This document shows, piece by piece, positions 33,673 to 45,529 of a DNA stretch of 64,000 bases (positions are counted from its first letter, which is position 1; every line of letters begins with the position of its first letter). Source of the DNA: Siderastrea radians (taxonomy: Eukaryota; Cnidaria; Anthozoa; Scleractinia; Rhizangiidae). The stretch covers positions 18,888,201 through 18,952,200 of the forward strand of contig OZ024888.1 of assembly GCA_964017195.1 (NCBI GenBank), given 5' to 3'. Made by a program: the position numbers and the translations under genes. The notes under the pieces were generated by a model, which saw only the letters and a program-made list of their open reading frames with translations, was not told where the DNA came from and made no database searches.

Positions 33673-33963
33673 TAGCCTGAGAAAACAGCCGACTTTTTGC
33701 GAGGTCGCCACTTGAGCCCTCGCAAAACGACGTATGAGTAACGAGCGCAGAAATTCCATACTGATGACGTGCACTACCCAGATCTTGGTAGTGCTTCTGA
33801 TTGGTTGTGCCGCGGGGAAATTTTCTTTCAACCAATCAGAAGCACTGCCAAGATCTGGGTAGTGCACGTCATCAGTATGGAATTTCTGCGCTCGTTACTC
33901 AGACGTCGTTTTGCGAGGGCTCAAGTGGCGACCTCGCGAAACGTTGGCTGTTTTCTCAGGCTA
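33673..33963. mobile_element. Palindromic MITE with 9-bp target duplication (MULE-like)
   Basis: The ends TAGCCTGAGAAAACAGCC and its complement are flanked by a perfect CTTAAAAGC duplication (33664-33672 and 33964-33972). Nine-base duplications are typical of Mutator-like (MULE) elements. The arms (~130 bp each) match over nearly their whole length around a ~25-bp centre. The ORFs on the two strands begin with the same peptide because the element is a palindrome. It sits in an intron of the receptor-like gene. Confidence 0.85.
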
Positions 33964-33974
33964 CTTAAAAGCGT

Positions 33975-35875
33975 GCGACAACAACTCTTACTTAAGTTTC
34001 AAGAAAGTAAAATATATCTGAGGCTAACACTTAATAAACTCGCAAGCCTCCTTTTTCAATCACTTGAGCGTTAACTGTTATAGATCTCTTACAACGTTTT
34101 ATTTCCTGCCTTGTGACAGCCAATATTTGGCTTCTTGGGATAACATCAAAATTCAATAAAAAATAATAGCGCGACTCGTCCACTCAATAATTTTTTCCGG
34201 GTAACTTCTTATAGATCAAATATCAAAATATAACGTTTTTGATGAAAGAACGCCCTAAAACCGAAAAATTATAACGTAGCTAGCAAATCCCTGCCATCAA
34301 ATTCACCTCACGAAAGAGTGCTCCATAATCCTGTTGACTGTACGCTGATGGCGTGAGCAAACTTAACTTGTTTTTTTTTTCTGTCTGTAACGGTTTGCGA
34401 GCAACTTGGCGAGTAAATGAACAACAAAAATTACTTTAGACAGAGTTAAACTAGAGAGAAATTACAACAGCGAAACGTTTGCAGAGTGTTTGATTTCTTA
34501 GGAAGAGCAAGGAACTTTGTTGAAAAAGAAACTTGCACTTACGATTTCTTTCACCGTCGCACTATCAATAAATGTTCAAAAAAGGTAGTCTTTATACGGA
34601 AAACTTTTGATGCCAAAATATCAAGACGTGATACAAAAAAACCCCAGTAAAATTGAAGAGAACTGTTAAATAATATGGAAGTGTCACACGTTTTCGGTGA
34701 TTCACCACCAAAATCAAGCTAAATAAGCACTGACAACCAGAAAAGATGACATTTTCTTCAACGTTATACTACACAAAATAACATCGAAGGGCCAAAATAG
34801 AAATGATAAAAAGGGGTTTGCTCGATTTTTGAGAACTAGTACTTTTAAACAACGGCTTACTCTCCAAACCTTTTTAAAACGTGTTAAGACAGCTAAGAAA
34901 CATCTTTTCCATGTGACGGAAAATTTGTGTAATTTTTATTTCTGGGATGATTTGTATTCCATCCAGTCAACAACTTCTACTTTCAAACAATTGGTGAATT
35001 AGCGTCCGTTTAACCCTATTTAGCCTAGGGAGGGGGACACATTGTGCCAGCGCTGACTTTAACAAATTATAACTTTTGAACGGTTACACGAATAATCCCC
35101 AAATCTCGTGACATTCCCTGAAATTTATCAGAGAAAATTTTCCTGTGTCAATGACCTGTCTCTGATGATTGACGTTTCCATAGCAGCCGTCTACTTAAGA
35201 GGTATTTTGACTATTTTCCGTCTTTTTTCAGTCTTGTTTCAGTTTTTTCCCCATCGTTTCTAAGAAGAAGATAATCCTTTACTATTTTATGCTTGTTTTG
35301 ATTAAGTATGTTCTTTAGAACAAATTCATATATTTTTCGATGTCGTCATTGCCAACTGTATGACTGCGGGTTCGGGATTCAAGATGGCTGCCTCAAAATT
35401 CAAAATGGCTGCTTTGTGACGTCATTGTAACGTCATGACACGTCATAATCGACACGTCATATACCCTATCTGTTAAGCTAATGACGTGCTACAAACGCGC
35501 CAAGTTCATCACAAGGGTGTGTATACTTTTCGAGATCTATGGGGAAGGGGGGGGGGGCACTTTGTGCCTTTCAGGCTCAGACTCTGAAAAAAGCCCAGGC
35601 AGAATAGGGCTAATGACAGTGCCTCCTAATACAGAGATGTTCTTGCACAGTTTATAATTATGTGGGAAAAGCAAATGTCGGGAAGGGCTACTAGATTACA
35701 AAAATTAAATTGCAGGTAAACCACATATTTTTCAGAGATAATTAAGCAACTATAATTACTAAAAAAAAGGGCTTTGAATGAATAATAAAGTACGGCATTT
35801 TCTTTCCATTTTTTTTTTCAAAATTGTGGTTACCCCAATTATCTCTTTGCATGCCAATCGCCTTTTCCATTTTCG
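33975..35875. other. Intronic sequence of the receptor-like gene
   Basis: No exon or named element seen. TGACGTCA occurs at 35417, in a cluster of AACGTCATGACACGTCAT motifs, and there is a G-run at ~35546. Confidence 0.4.
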
Positions 35876-35880
35876 CAAGT

Positions 35881-36053
35881 CAGCCAAGTACCCGGCTTTC
35901 TTTTCTTGTCAGTCGACTTGGTGAGAAAGTTCATGACGTCATAGAATGGCATAAAAGCGAGAAAGCGTTCTCGGGGAAACTCATCAGTGACGTCATGACA
36001 TTTTTCACCAAGTCGAGTGAGCGGGAGACTAACGCCTGGGTACTAGGCTGCAG
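35881..36053. mobile_element. Palindromic MITE with two TGACGTCA sites
   Basis: CAGCCAAGTACCCGGC at 35881 faces the near-complement GCCTGGGTACTAGGCTG ending ~36051. CGACTTGGTGA and ATGACGTCA (35934, 35988) are mirrored within. About 170 bp, no coding capacity. Confidence 0.7.
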
Positions 36054-36259
36054 GAAAAACCAGCCTGTGATGCGCAGAACGTGTCGGCAGTAACAAAAGG
36101 GGGCATCGCTATTAGTCTAGTGTTTGGTAATTCGAAAACGCGCTCAATCTTGTAGCCGATTCCCCCCTAATCCCACATTCCGCACCAAGATAGCATGAAG
36201 GTGTACTCAGGGCAAATTTTAGGGTTACTCTTCTTAATGCCAAGTTCATTGCATCCTAT

Positions 36260-37440
36260 TCACTTTGCATTGCCCCAAGGAGGATGAAGGAAAAAGGGTG
36301 GGTGGGAGGGAAGAGGACAATGACAACTGTTAACAGTGGGAGAACAAAAGTGACTACGAAAAAGGAGTGAGGATGAAGCGGTACTCCAGTGTGCCTCGAA
36401 AGGAACGCTAGCATCTACAGGCGATAGAGATAGGTTGCTCAGCACTTATATACACGGGGAAGTCAGTGGGGAAACCGCTGACTCTCCATTTGTATGGTCT
36501 ATGATTCCGAAATCTTACTTTGATAAGCATGACCTCACTACGCCCTACTCCTTATTTTTCCTTGATGCAATCACTGTAACCTTTGTATGTGTAATATTAC
36601 TTCTTCGATATTTATTTTTTATCTGAATTAGTCCCTTTAAAACCAAAAACGAGAGGTTACGTGACACGCTGCACGCAAAAAGTTTCCCGAAGTGTTTATA
36701 TGTGAAAAAATTGTCCCACCTGTCAGGGCACTATCGTTGAACTTCTCAAAAAATGTAAGTGAAAAGTTAGCTCGTCCAAGGTAAATCAGGGGAGGATTGT
36801 CTCGGGTACAAGAGACCATATAAATGAAGCCTGAGCATAACGAAGATAAATAGCTTACGGGGGCAGAAGCTGTAAATAGTCTAATGGCCCAAGAAAAGGC
36901 CGGCTTGGGTTCTAGCCCATTATCCCCTAGGCTGAATTGATAGAATGCCCACCCCGAGTCACCCAAAAGTGCTGGTGACTTGGGACCGAATGACTTGGGG
37001 TAAAAGTCCACAGAATACTCCCAATGACGGAAGAAATCCAAAACCTAGTATATTATGACGGGGAAACTATAGGGATAGAATAGGTTTGTTTGTTTGTGTG
37101 TTTGTTTGTTTGTTTGTTTTTTTTTAACCGGAAGAGGGCCAACCCAGGGGTTAACAGCCTTGGCGATCAGTACAACCGAAAGGGAATAATACTCCCTTGC
37201 AAGTAATGTCATTTTCAGGCACATTGCAAAGGAGTGGGGAAAGGTAAAGGATGGGAAACAACAGCAACTACAAACGAATCTACTGTAAAGTAGTCTTTAA
37301 TTAAAAGGAAACAATACGGACACACCGCAAAGAAGCCTAGACACAACATGGAGCAAACATTTTATAACCAAAATAGAAAGAAAGAAAGAAAGAAATGCGA
37401 TAGGTTGCTCAGCCCTTATATACACACGGAGAGACTGCTG
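36260..37440. repeat. Possible LTR-like direct repeats in the intron
   Basis: GATAGGTTGCTCAGCACTTA and TATACAC at ~36430-36460 recur as GATAGGTTGCTCAGCCCTTA and TATACAC at ~37398-37430. Looser similarity extends upstream of both. A minus-strand frame of 134 codons (36637-37041) lies between them and is not recognised. This could be a short terminal-repeat retroelement or a local duplication. (TTTG)n lies at 37082-37120. Confidence 0.35.
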
Positions 37441-37642
37441 AGAGTAGCGAACTGAAGTTTACTGTCGTTTCATCAGGAAGCTCAACCCTTATGTGGTGTC
37501 ATTACTTTTATGTGCACCAACTTTTTGTGTTTTCCCTACGGTGCCCACGTCGGGTCTTATTTGAAACAGCAGAAAATATCAGAGCGTTAACAGCAAGTGA
37601 AAGCCATTTAACCTGATTTATCTCTTCTCATATCATTAACAG

Positions 37643-39220
37643 GAACAGAAAGTGATTTCTTTGCGGGGCTTCGTGCTTGTCCATGCTTGGAGGGATATCA
37701 TCGAACTCACATGTTTGAGAAATGTCACAAATGTGAACAAGGCTTGGAATGCCAAGATGATTACGCTTCTTTGAAATCTGGGTATTGGTGGAAATGGAGG
37801 AATGAGACTTCCAAATTTCGCTACAAAACCTTTATAAATAATCTGCTGCAGTCCTTACCAGCATTAGGTAAAGATGATGTTCAATACCGGCACCCGATAC
37901 CAAAGCCATACCAGTGTCCGGAAGAAAAGTCATGCGAGGGTGGCTTAGACGCACTGTGTGCACACGGGTACGAAGGTCCACTCTGTGCTGTTTGCAGTTC
38001 AGGATACTTCAAGCAGTTCAACACCTGCAAACAGTGCCCATCTAAAATGTGGATAGGTCTGCAACTGTCAATCGTTGCCGCAATTTGTTCGATAATCATA
38101 GCATTTTCAATGTGGGGGAGCAAAAGAAAGAGAAGTAAGGAAGAACAGCATTCTCTAACAGACGAGTTTCTGTCCAAAATAAAGATTGCAATTGGCTTTT
38201 ATCAGGTCACTTCTGGTTTACTGGAAGCGTTCTCGTACATACAATGGCCAGATTCATTGCAAGTCATCGGAAAGTATTCAGAGATACTTCAGCTGAACGT
38301 ACTTCAGATTGCACCCGTTCACTGTCTTTCTACGGGATTAACACTAGACGCTTTTGGAAACATGTGCGCGATAATGGCAATAAATGCTACTGTTATTGCC
38401 TTTGCAAGCATTGCCTACGGACTGCGTAAAGTGATCATCTTAAAAAATTCCAGCTTGCAGGACGACGAAAAATCAAGAGAAATTTCCAAAACAAAAGAGC
38501 TTGTGTACAGGAATTTGTTTTTCTTTCTGTATGTGACATACCTTAGCACTTGTGCCAAGACAGCCAGTGTCTTACCACTCACGTGCAGGAAACTTTGCTT
38601 TGACGAAAAACAAGAATTGGAAGATGAAGAATCGTGTTTCAAGTACCTGAAAGCAGATTATAGCATACGATGCTATGATTTAAGCTACAACAGTTTGGTT
38701 ATTGTGGCGTACATTTCCAGTGCCTATATTATTGTCCTTCCTGCAGCCACATTCGTCGTCCTTTGGAACCAAAGAAGAGGAATTCTGGCCTCAGAGGAAG
38801 CCGAGACATCTGAACATTCAAGCTCTAACACGGAGATGATCTCAGGACTGCGATTTCTGTTTGAAAACTATAAGACACGCTTGTGGTTTTGGGAACTGAT
38901 TGAGACGTCTCGTAAAGTAATCATTACATCTGGTCTCATCCTTGTCGGTCAAGAGAGCAGGTCCTACATTGGATTGGCATGGGTGATTGCCGGGATGTAT
39001 GGAGTACTTTTTGCTTGGATGCGTCCGGTAAAAGGCGCGTTTGAAAACAGGATGATGTCAGTATCCTTGGCTGTGACAGTTGTTAATCTGGGTATTGGGG
39101 CTGTGAGCAGGATTCCCGCAGAGAACTTGCCATCCTCAGATGCCAACCAGTACATGGATACAGTTCTGTTCAACATACTGGTGTTAGGAGCAAACAGTTT
39201 GGTTATCGTGTTACTTCTTT
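37643..39220 (+). CDS. Receptor-like gene, large exon: cysteine-rich end plus multi-pass membrane domain
   Basis: Acceptor ATTAACAG (ends 37642), donor CTTT|GTAAGT (39221). The 1578-nt exon starts with the last cysteine-rich units (CPCLEGYHRTHMFEKCHKCE; a later block CAHGYEGPLCAVCSSGYFK; then CKQCPSKMW) and passes directly into the membrane. Hydrophobic segments: WIGLQLSIVAAICSIIIAF; a weaker one at IAIGFYQVTSGLLEAF; AIMAINATVIAFASIAYGL; NLFFFLYVTYLSTC; VIVAYISSAYIIVLPAATF; GLAWVIAGMYGVLFAW; SVSLAVTVVNLGIGAV; LFNILVLGANSLVIVLLL. A conserved cytosolic signature (LWFWELIETSRKVII) precedes the last three. The architecture of extracellular GCC2/GCC3 repeats, then ~8 membrane helices, then a short tail matches large uncharacterised receptor- or channel-like proteins of aquatic invertebrates. 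The ligand and activity are unknown. It probably acts at the cell surface. Confidence 0.85.
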
Positions 39221-39462
39221 GTAAGTGAACTCCAAAAATATGTATATACACTAATAAAAGTGTATTTGCGCATCAACACTAATCGTTTTTCATATATTAA
39301 GATCTTTTAAGCCGAGCGATCAGCACTTATTTTATTGTTTGAACCAAAATATTGATTTATTAAATATTTCACTGGAACTGAAAATCAGAACCCGAGATCA
39401 ATGAATCTTTTAACCTCCGTCTCCGAATTTTATACAGAAACGTACTTCTCGTTTGCTTGTAG

Positions 39463-39827
39463 TTCAGCACGCAGTGCACCTATATCAATACCTCAAGGCC
39501 TGGCGTAAAAACCCGCAATGGTCGTTTTCTTGCTGTCTGGCGTTGATTCTTCCTCTCGTCAGTCTTCTGGGGGATATTAGTGGTGTAGTTGGAACAAACG
39601 TCATTAATAATCAGCTGCAAACTGGACATGTTGACATCCCTTCAATTTTCGACGCCGTGCAAGACAGTGGAGCCGTTGATATCACTCTTAAAGGAGAAGG
39701 AGAGGAAGATAACACACTGGAGATACAGAGGGGTCAAGATTCCAAAAGAAACGACAAGCGTCATCAAGGAACACAAACAGAGTTATTAACGCTTTTCCCT
39801 GTCACTAATTACGTGGTTCACAAATAG
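39463..39827 (+). CDS. Receptor-like gene, last exon (cytoplasmic tail)
   Basis: Acceptor GCTTGTAG (ends 39462); stop TAG at 39825-39827. The join completes a TTT codon in frame. The tail is ~121 aa: HLYQYLKAWRKNPQW, a hydrophobic stretch (SCCLALILPLVSLLG), then a polar, acidic and basic C-terminus rich in E, D, K and Q. The first part may be a further membrane-associated helix. No signalling motif is recognised. Confidence 0.75.
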
Positions 39828-39874
39828 GTGGAGGGCACCAAAACATCGGTAAGTGAATGCATAAATGTGGAGTT

Positions 39875-40136
39875 GTTTTCAATTGAGTGTCGTAAAACCA
39901 AAACCAAACTAATTACCCAATCGGATCGCAACTTACCCAATGTGCCAATCAGGACTCGAGGTAAGTACACGTAGTTAGCACCAAGCGAGGGAAAACGCGT
40001 GCGATCAATTCACAAATAAGTTTGGTGTTACTTGATTGGTTGAGAAGGTGGCTCGAGATTTTAACCAACCACAGACGGGGAAACGAAAAAAGAAAACAAA
40101 TCAACCTCAAATAACTTTCGACACTCAATTGAAAAC
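39875..40136. mobile_element. MITE with GTTTTCAATTGAGTGTCG termini
   Basis: GTTTTCAATTGAGTGTCG starts at 39875, and its exact complement CGACACTCAATTGAAAAC ends at 40136. The 262-bp interior contains further mirrored motifs (AACCAAAC, CTCGAGRT) and no ORF. It lies 48 bp downstream of the receptor gene's stop codon, so it may be in the 3' UTR. Confidence 0.8.
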
Positions 40137-41384
40137 CGCTCTAACGGTGACAATGCACAGTGTTATAGATCGGTTAAAGTCGCAAATGTTGACACAAACT
40201 GCGGTCTAAAGACTAAGACGTTATACACGTTTTGTATCAAAACAAGTACAAGGCTAAAATAATTATTTAAATTTACCATCTTCCTAGTCTTCATGTAATG
40301 TATCAAGAGCTTTATGTAGAAGTTTGTCATAAACTTGGCACATTTTGTTCTCAAAAACTCAAGAAAAACGTTAGCATGGTGATGTGCCAGTTAGATCATC
40401 ATTAGTTTCAATGTAAATTTTTGCTAGTCCAAAATTCCACAAAACCTACTTTTTTTCTTAACAACATTGCCGTTCGCATATGAACGGCAATCCTCGGACG
40501 TACAACACCGACTATTTTAGAAATCGTTCCTTAATCCTTCTCGGACATAGGATGGGAGAACAGTCTTACCCAAAAAAAATTGTTTGTCATAGAAGTGATT
40601 GACGGTTAGATTTAATTCATGTAGCCTTATCTCATAACAACGTGGGTTTTTTATTGGATCAGTGAACGTATAGACTTTGAAAACGTTGTCAATAAACCAA
40701 TCAAAACAGTGTCGTGTGATATTGATAACAAGCTCAATTTGAAAGTGTAGAGACACCGAGTTTGTAATACACCCCGGCAGCTATAAAAATTGTATCGCTG
40801 AAGTTGCATGTATTTGCAAATGCTTGTTTGATCTCTCTTCCAAAATGAAATTTCAGTGCAGAACATAACGTAACATGAACAATTAGCAATTGTTACGTCG
40901 CAATTACGGCATTTATGTATGTTTAGCAAGAAACATCTTTTACATTTTTGTGGTAGGTACAAGCAAGCCACTGACTTCACCTGAGAGTCATCAGTTTGAA
41001 CAGGGAAGTTGTTGTATCACCAATAGGAAGAATAAGGACAGAAAACGAATCAAATGTACATAGTGCTCATGTTTACCATAACTTTTTCTTTGTTACATTT
41101 CATATTTATCTCAGTTTCTTACCTTTCTTTCAGGGCCTAGTTGTTCGAAAGCCGATTATTCATAATCTTGTACCGGTTCCTACAAACGCAATTAAACCAG
41201 CAGGAAAATGATTGAACGTGCGAAAAAAGTCCATCCCAATACTCGTTTTACAAGCCACAAAAGGTCTGTAGTAATTTGTATGATTGTGACATGCATCGGT
41301 TGTTTTAGTTAGAAAAAATACTTCAAACCTTTCAGCAAAACTGTTGACTTTCGGTCAATGGTTCGATACAAAAATGAAAGTTGA

Positions 41385-41451
41385 AAGTTAAAGGTACCCA
41401 TTAATTAAATGCGGATTTAATTCACTTTTAATTAATGGGTACCTTTAACTT
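41385..41451. repeat. 25-bp-arm inverted repeat
   Basis: AAGTTAAAGGTACCCATTAA at 41385 and its complement ending at 41451 pair over ~25 bp around a ~15-bp loop with nearly no mismatch. It could be a tiny MITE relic or an RNA hairpin; there is no further context. Confidence 0.75.
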
Positions 41452-42564
41452 ATGATTTCTGTTATGTCTGACCTTTTTTAGTCAAATTGTTGTAATAATT
41501 TTCTTTCCATTTTACAAAATTTGAAATTTTGTTTTCGTGCATATGGCTTAACAGTAGTAAAAAAAAAGCATTCGTTTTGAAGGAAATCGAGTACAGTTTT
41601 AGAAACGTTTTGACTGCTAAATAAAAGTTTCCGTTTGAACTGAGCCATTTTACAACTGAAGAATGCCAAACATTTGACAAAAATCTTCATTAATAAGTCG
41701 AATTTACTTAAGAATAAAATACTGCTTGGTTTCCGTTAAGTGCTTGAACGAACTGGGCCCAGATAAATAGAAACATCTTGTAGGTTGTAATAAAAACAGG
41801 ATTATCATTAAAAAACAGGATGGAGGCAGGATCCTTATAACACTGAGGGTATATCCATCTTAAAATATTTATTCTTTGTAAAATAGAATAAATTCGTTGC
41901 TCCTCTTATAACAAAGGAAGTGTAGAAAGATTTCAATCAGTAAAAGTTAAGGCAGAATAGTAACCTAGCAATCAATTTTAACAGAATTTAACCTTTAAAG
42001 ACGTATGACGACTGTTGTAGTAAAGGGGCAGTAGTGTAAGTACCAGTCGCTTCTAATAAAAGAGATTGGCAAGTGGCAACCGTGTATATTTTGTTGTGAT
42101 CAGTGAATTAGTTTATGAAGGAACTGATGTTCAAACGATATTGTTAATTGTTGTCTAACTGGGGCAAATCATTGTCGACAATAAGGAGTGGGTTTGCGCG
42201 ACATGCAATTGCCTTCGCGGGGTTTTGGCCCCGAGACCAAACCCAGAGGAGGCATTATTGGAGTCCCCGCGTATAGTATTCGTATTAGTATACAAGAACG
42301 GTCCCACCTACCCCCCCCCCCCCCAAAAAAAAATGGTTTATGTAGTATTACACGTACTTGCTATTTATTAATTAAAAGTTCAGAATTTGTAGGCTGTTTT
42401 AATTTATATTTTGACTGACTTTAAGGAGATATTTTCAGTACAGTGAGATTTGCACACATGTCCGAGAAAGCAGCACAGCATTTTAGCAATTCAAAAGACA
42501 CTATTAGTAGGTAAATCAAACAGTCGATCAACCATTCAATTAGCAAACCAGGAGACTAATCATT

Positions 42565-42565
42565 C

Positions 42566-42622
<57 letters not shown>

Positions 42623-42635
42623 GTCAATCAATCAA
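42565..42635. repeat. (AATC)n microsatellite
   Basis: About 18 consecutive AATC units with one GTC interruption. Confidence 0.95.
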
Positions 42636-43067
42636 TCAACCGACTGTAGATTTTATGTTTATTGGTCCTTTAATGATAACAGCTTTTAACATGTACTTTG
42701 CTATTAGCTTATTTCAGCAGCTCCTGCTTATTTATAATGGCCTAACCTTTGAATCAATCAGTCACCAATTAATTAACCAAAAAAAAATCAATCAAGCAAT
42801 CAAACAATTAGCAGATCCTAATTTTCTGGTGAAAAGGATTCTGGGAAGGTTCTTATCATAATTATAATTATAATTACAATTATAATATTATCTATAAGCA
42901 AAATATGAGCGAAATCGATTTTTCCACTTGTGCCTCTGCTAGGTCGATCTTTCTATATTTGTGGATAGTCGCTCTTAATTTGCATTTGTCTGATCCTTGT
43001 AAACAGCCGTGCGCGTCAGCATTTTCCCCCGTCTTGCATAGTTTTAATACTTTATCCTAAACCAAAT

Positions 43068-43167
43068 AGAAGATAGTGTTCCTATGTTTTCTAAGAAAGT
43101 AGTGCACTAGTCCTCAAGCTTGCATTATTTTCTAATAAAAACATGGAACACCATCTTCTATCTGGTA
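43068..43167. repeat. Imperfect inverted repeat
   Basis: AGAAGATAGTGTTCCTATG (~43070) and the near-complement CATGGAACACCATCTTCT (~43143) with matching flanks. It is probably a short MITE or relic. Confidence 0.55.
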
Positions 43168-43756
43168 AATGCAAGGTAATCTGTCATTTCACCCGTATTA
43201 AAGCATACCTCTGTTCTTGAAATGCCCCATTTTTACTACTCACAGTTTCCTCAAATAAGAATAAATCACAGTAAAGAAACAACAGTAGTCCGAAAACTTC
43301 CATCTTTCCCAAAGTTTGGCACCATAAAACAGCATCATTTTGAGCTTATTGCACAAGAAATTAAATGTCGGTATTTGTCCGCCGACCTCTGCTGTTCTCA
43401 GTCTTCTCATTGGACAATTCTCACCATATTACCGCGGACATGAGAAAATCTACTGTGGTGGAGAGGTGTGCACTATAAGGAAGCGCAAATAGCCACGCTG
43501 CAAGCATGATAGTAGATTTTTCCCGTTATTGTGCAAATTGCCCAGACATAAAATTGAGAGTCACGGGGTACACATGTATGTCTAGCAAAGAAAGTCGCAT
43601 ATTAGATTTGAGGACTGTACAAATTTATGTGTCAGAAATCGAGTAACTTGCTTTTCGATCTTTCCATAGCGGAAAAAATTTGAGGTCGTTTTTGCAGCTA
43701 ACTGTACTAAATGGTTAATAGCGAATTAGTTGATTTTTAGCCTTCAACATTCTTAA

Positions 43757-44155
43757 ACCTTTAACTCTGTTTACTTTTGCAAAAATCCAAATTTTGTGTG
43801 GAGTAATGACCACGATATTGTAATGTGCCGGGAGGTGCTTGTTGTTGAGCCTTTCCGATTTAAGATCAGAAGTTCTGAGAGAGGACAGGCTTGGGAATCA
43901 TTGGCAGAAAAGTTAAACGCAATGTCATCTCTATCTCCAAAGTTCAGAGTGACTGCACGATCTGTGCGCGACCGGTACAACCTGCTAACTAGAAAAATGC
44001 AAGCCAAGTTGAAGAATGAAGAGAAAGCTAGTGGTATTGATGTGGAAAGTTCAGAGCTTGATTGTCTTTTAAACGAAATTCTGGAAAAGGAGAAAGCTGC
44101 TAAAGAGAAGTTAGAGTGTGAAGAGGAGAACAAAAAGAAAACGTTTTGTTTATAG
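43757..44155 (+). CDS. Myb/SANT-like protein of a PIF/Harbinger transposon
   Basis: This is the accessory DNA-binding protein of PIF/Harbinger elements, which helps the transposase find the ends and enter the nucleus. The frame is open from 43757 and has no good ATG at its start, so the N-terminus is uncertain (a missing exon or lost start). The Myb/SANT-like fold covers the first ~75 residues: [18 protein letters not shown], then [13 protein letters not shown], then [13 protein letters not shown], giving the three helices with spaced aromatic residues. A charged coiled-coil tail follows ([15 protein letters not shown], then [19 protein letters not shown]). It converges on the transposase pseudogene, 147 bp away. 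It has no internal stops and looks better preserved than the transposase. Confidence 0.75.
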   Translation, partial: TFNSVYFCKNPNFVWSNDHDIVMCREVLVVEPFRFKIRSSERGQAWESLAEKLNAMSSLSPKFRVTARSVRDRYNLLTRKMQAKLKNEEKASGIDVESSELDCLLNEILEKEKAAKEKLECEEENKKKTFCL

Positions 44156-44301
44156 ACTCTCGGTTACTATCTGGAGACTATGCTCTCGGCTCGAAGTTTT
44201 GTTTATAAACCCTGACTACTATTGCTGGAGATTATATTTATATGCTAACCTTATTGGTGTAAAAGTAGATTTGTTGAAAGAATAAATAAACATTTCATAA
44301 T

Positions 44302-45522
44302 TTAAGAGAAATACTCTTCCAGTGTTGGTGGATGGAGGTCAAAAAATGTCGAAGTTTCGTTGCCATAAAGACATGTGAGGGCGTTTTGGAGAAGAGCAGA
44401 AACGATATACATTTTACCAACGCTACTAAGCCCAAGTTTTAAATTTTTCTTGAAGTCCAAGAACTTAAAATAGTTAATTATGTCCCCAAATAGCCATTCA
44501 ACAGAAGACGTTACAGCACTCATTGCAGTATTGTAAGCCTTCATTTGATCGGTTATAACTCCAAATCTAAACGGACCCTGAAGATGCACTCTTAGTGGAT
44601 AGGCTGGATCCCCATAGAGGCACATCGGTTGACCACCATGAGAAAAGGCGTACTGCTCTAGGTCTCGCAACAGTCCTGAATCTACAACCATTGACGCATC
44701 ATGCTTTCTGCCCTCTGAAACAAGCAGACGAGATAAAAACAGTAACCAAGTTAATTTCAAAAGTTCAAGAAATGTTTGTTATTTCAAAAGAAAAACGCAT
44801 GTAAGTATCCGATTTATATAACAAAACTGATACAGCTACGTGGCTGTAGGTCTCACCTACGGGGCCGTACATATTTCCAATTAAGCCATTTGGTAACACG
44901 ACGGATTGGAATTTTATAGCATGGACCCACTTACGACCATTGTACAGTATCCGCTGATTCTCTCCTGGTCGTGCAATTGGTCTTACGGTGCCATCGATGA
45001 AGCCAAAGCAGTTGTGTAAAGGTAAGCCTCTTGCTGTGATGGCCGCTGCGTACATCTCAAAGGTAGTCGGCATCAAAGATCGCACGATTCCAGTGGGTTA
45101 TCCGTCGGCCATGAATTCCATATATGTAGTCGATCAAAATATTTGTAATCATGCTGATCACAGAAACTGGCTGAGCGAATCTCTGAATCATGTCCCCGTA
45201 TCTGCAAGGGTATGATAGCCGCCTCAACAGCATGCATAAGCCCTCTATTCCACCACAAATCGATCTTTGATCACATCCTATGGTTTGCAGAAATTTCCAG
45301 AACTTCTGCAAATAAGTAAATGTCTCTTTTCTTTAATCGGAATTCTGCGAGACACTCTGACTCAGCCATCTCATCTAAGCCAAATTTCGGGTAAGCTTCG
45401 TAAGGGAAGTCCGGGTTTCTTGGCTCGAACAGGTCATACAAAATCACAAACTCTTCGTCATCAATGAAATTTAATCCATGACTTAGAAGAATTAGATTTT
45501 GGACGTCTCTAAACGATGCCAT
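44302..45522 (-). pseudogene. PIF/Harbinger transposase (DDE_Tnp_4), frameshifted
   Basis: This nuclease would excise and insert the element. ATG at 45522. The N-terminal part reads FIDDEEFVILYDLFEPRNPD, then EGLCMLLRRLSYPCRYGDMI, as in PIF proteins. Catalytic acids: D in CFGFIDGTVRPIARP, D in MCLYGDPAYPL, E in SSVEWLFGDI. An intron is likely at 44856-44715 on the minus strand (GTAG|GTGAGA ... TTTCAG|AGGGC); splicing restores the family motif between YGPV and RKHDAS. Two frameshifts break it, at ~45290 and ~45066. The C-terminal exon (to 44302) is open. The partner Myb gene is convergent at 43757-44155. Terminal repeats of the element were not found. Confidence 0.85.
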
Positions 45523-45529
45523 TTCTTGA

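Larger units (their letters stand above)
40140..43055. other. Gene-free stretch with hairpins and a tetranucleotide repeat
   Basis: Nothing coding is recognised. Small perfect hairpin ATTGCCGTTC/GAACGGCAAT at 40466-40491. (AATC)n microsatellite at ~42565-42635. C-run at ~42311-42325. Confidence 0.4.

Noticed and set aside
33661..34074. Two ORFs with the same N-terminal peptide on opposite strands
   Set aside because: Explained entirely by the palindromic MITE.
36637..37041. 134-codon minus-strand ORF in the receptor intron
   Set aside because: Open and fairly long but no family, no splice context and opposite strand; kept only as a note.
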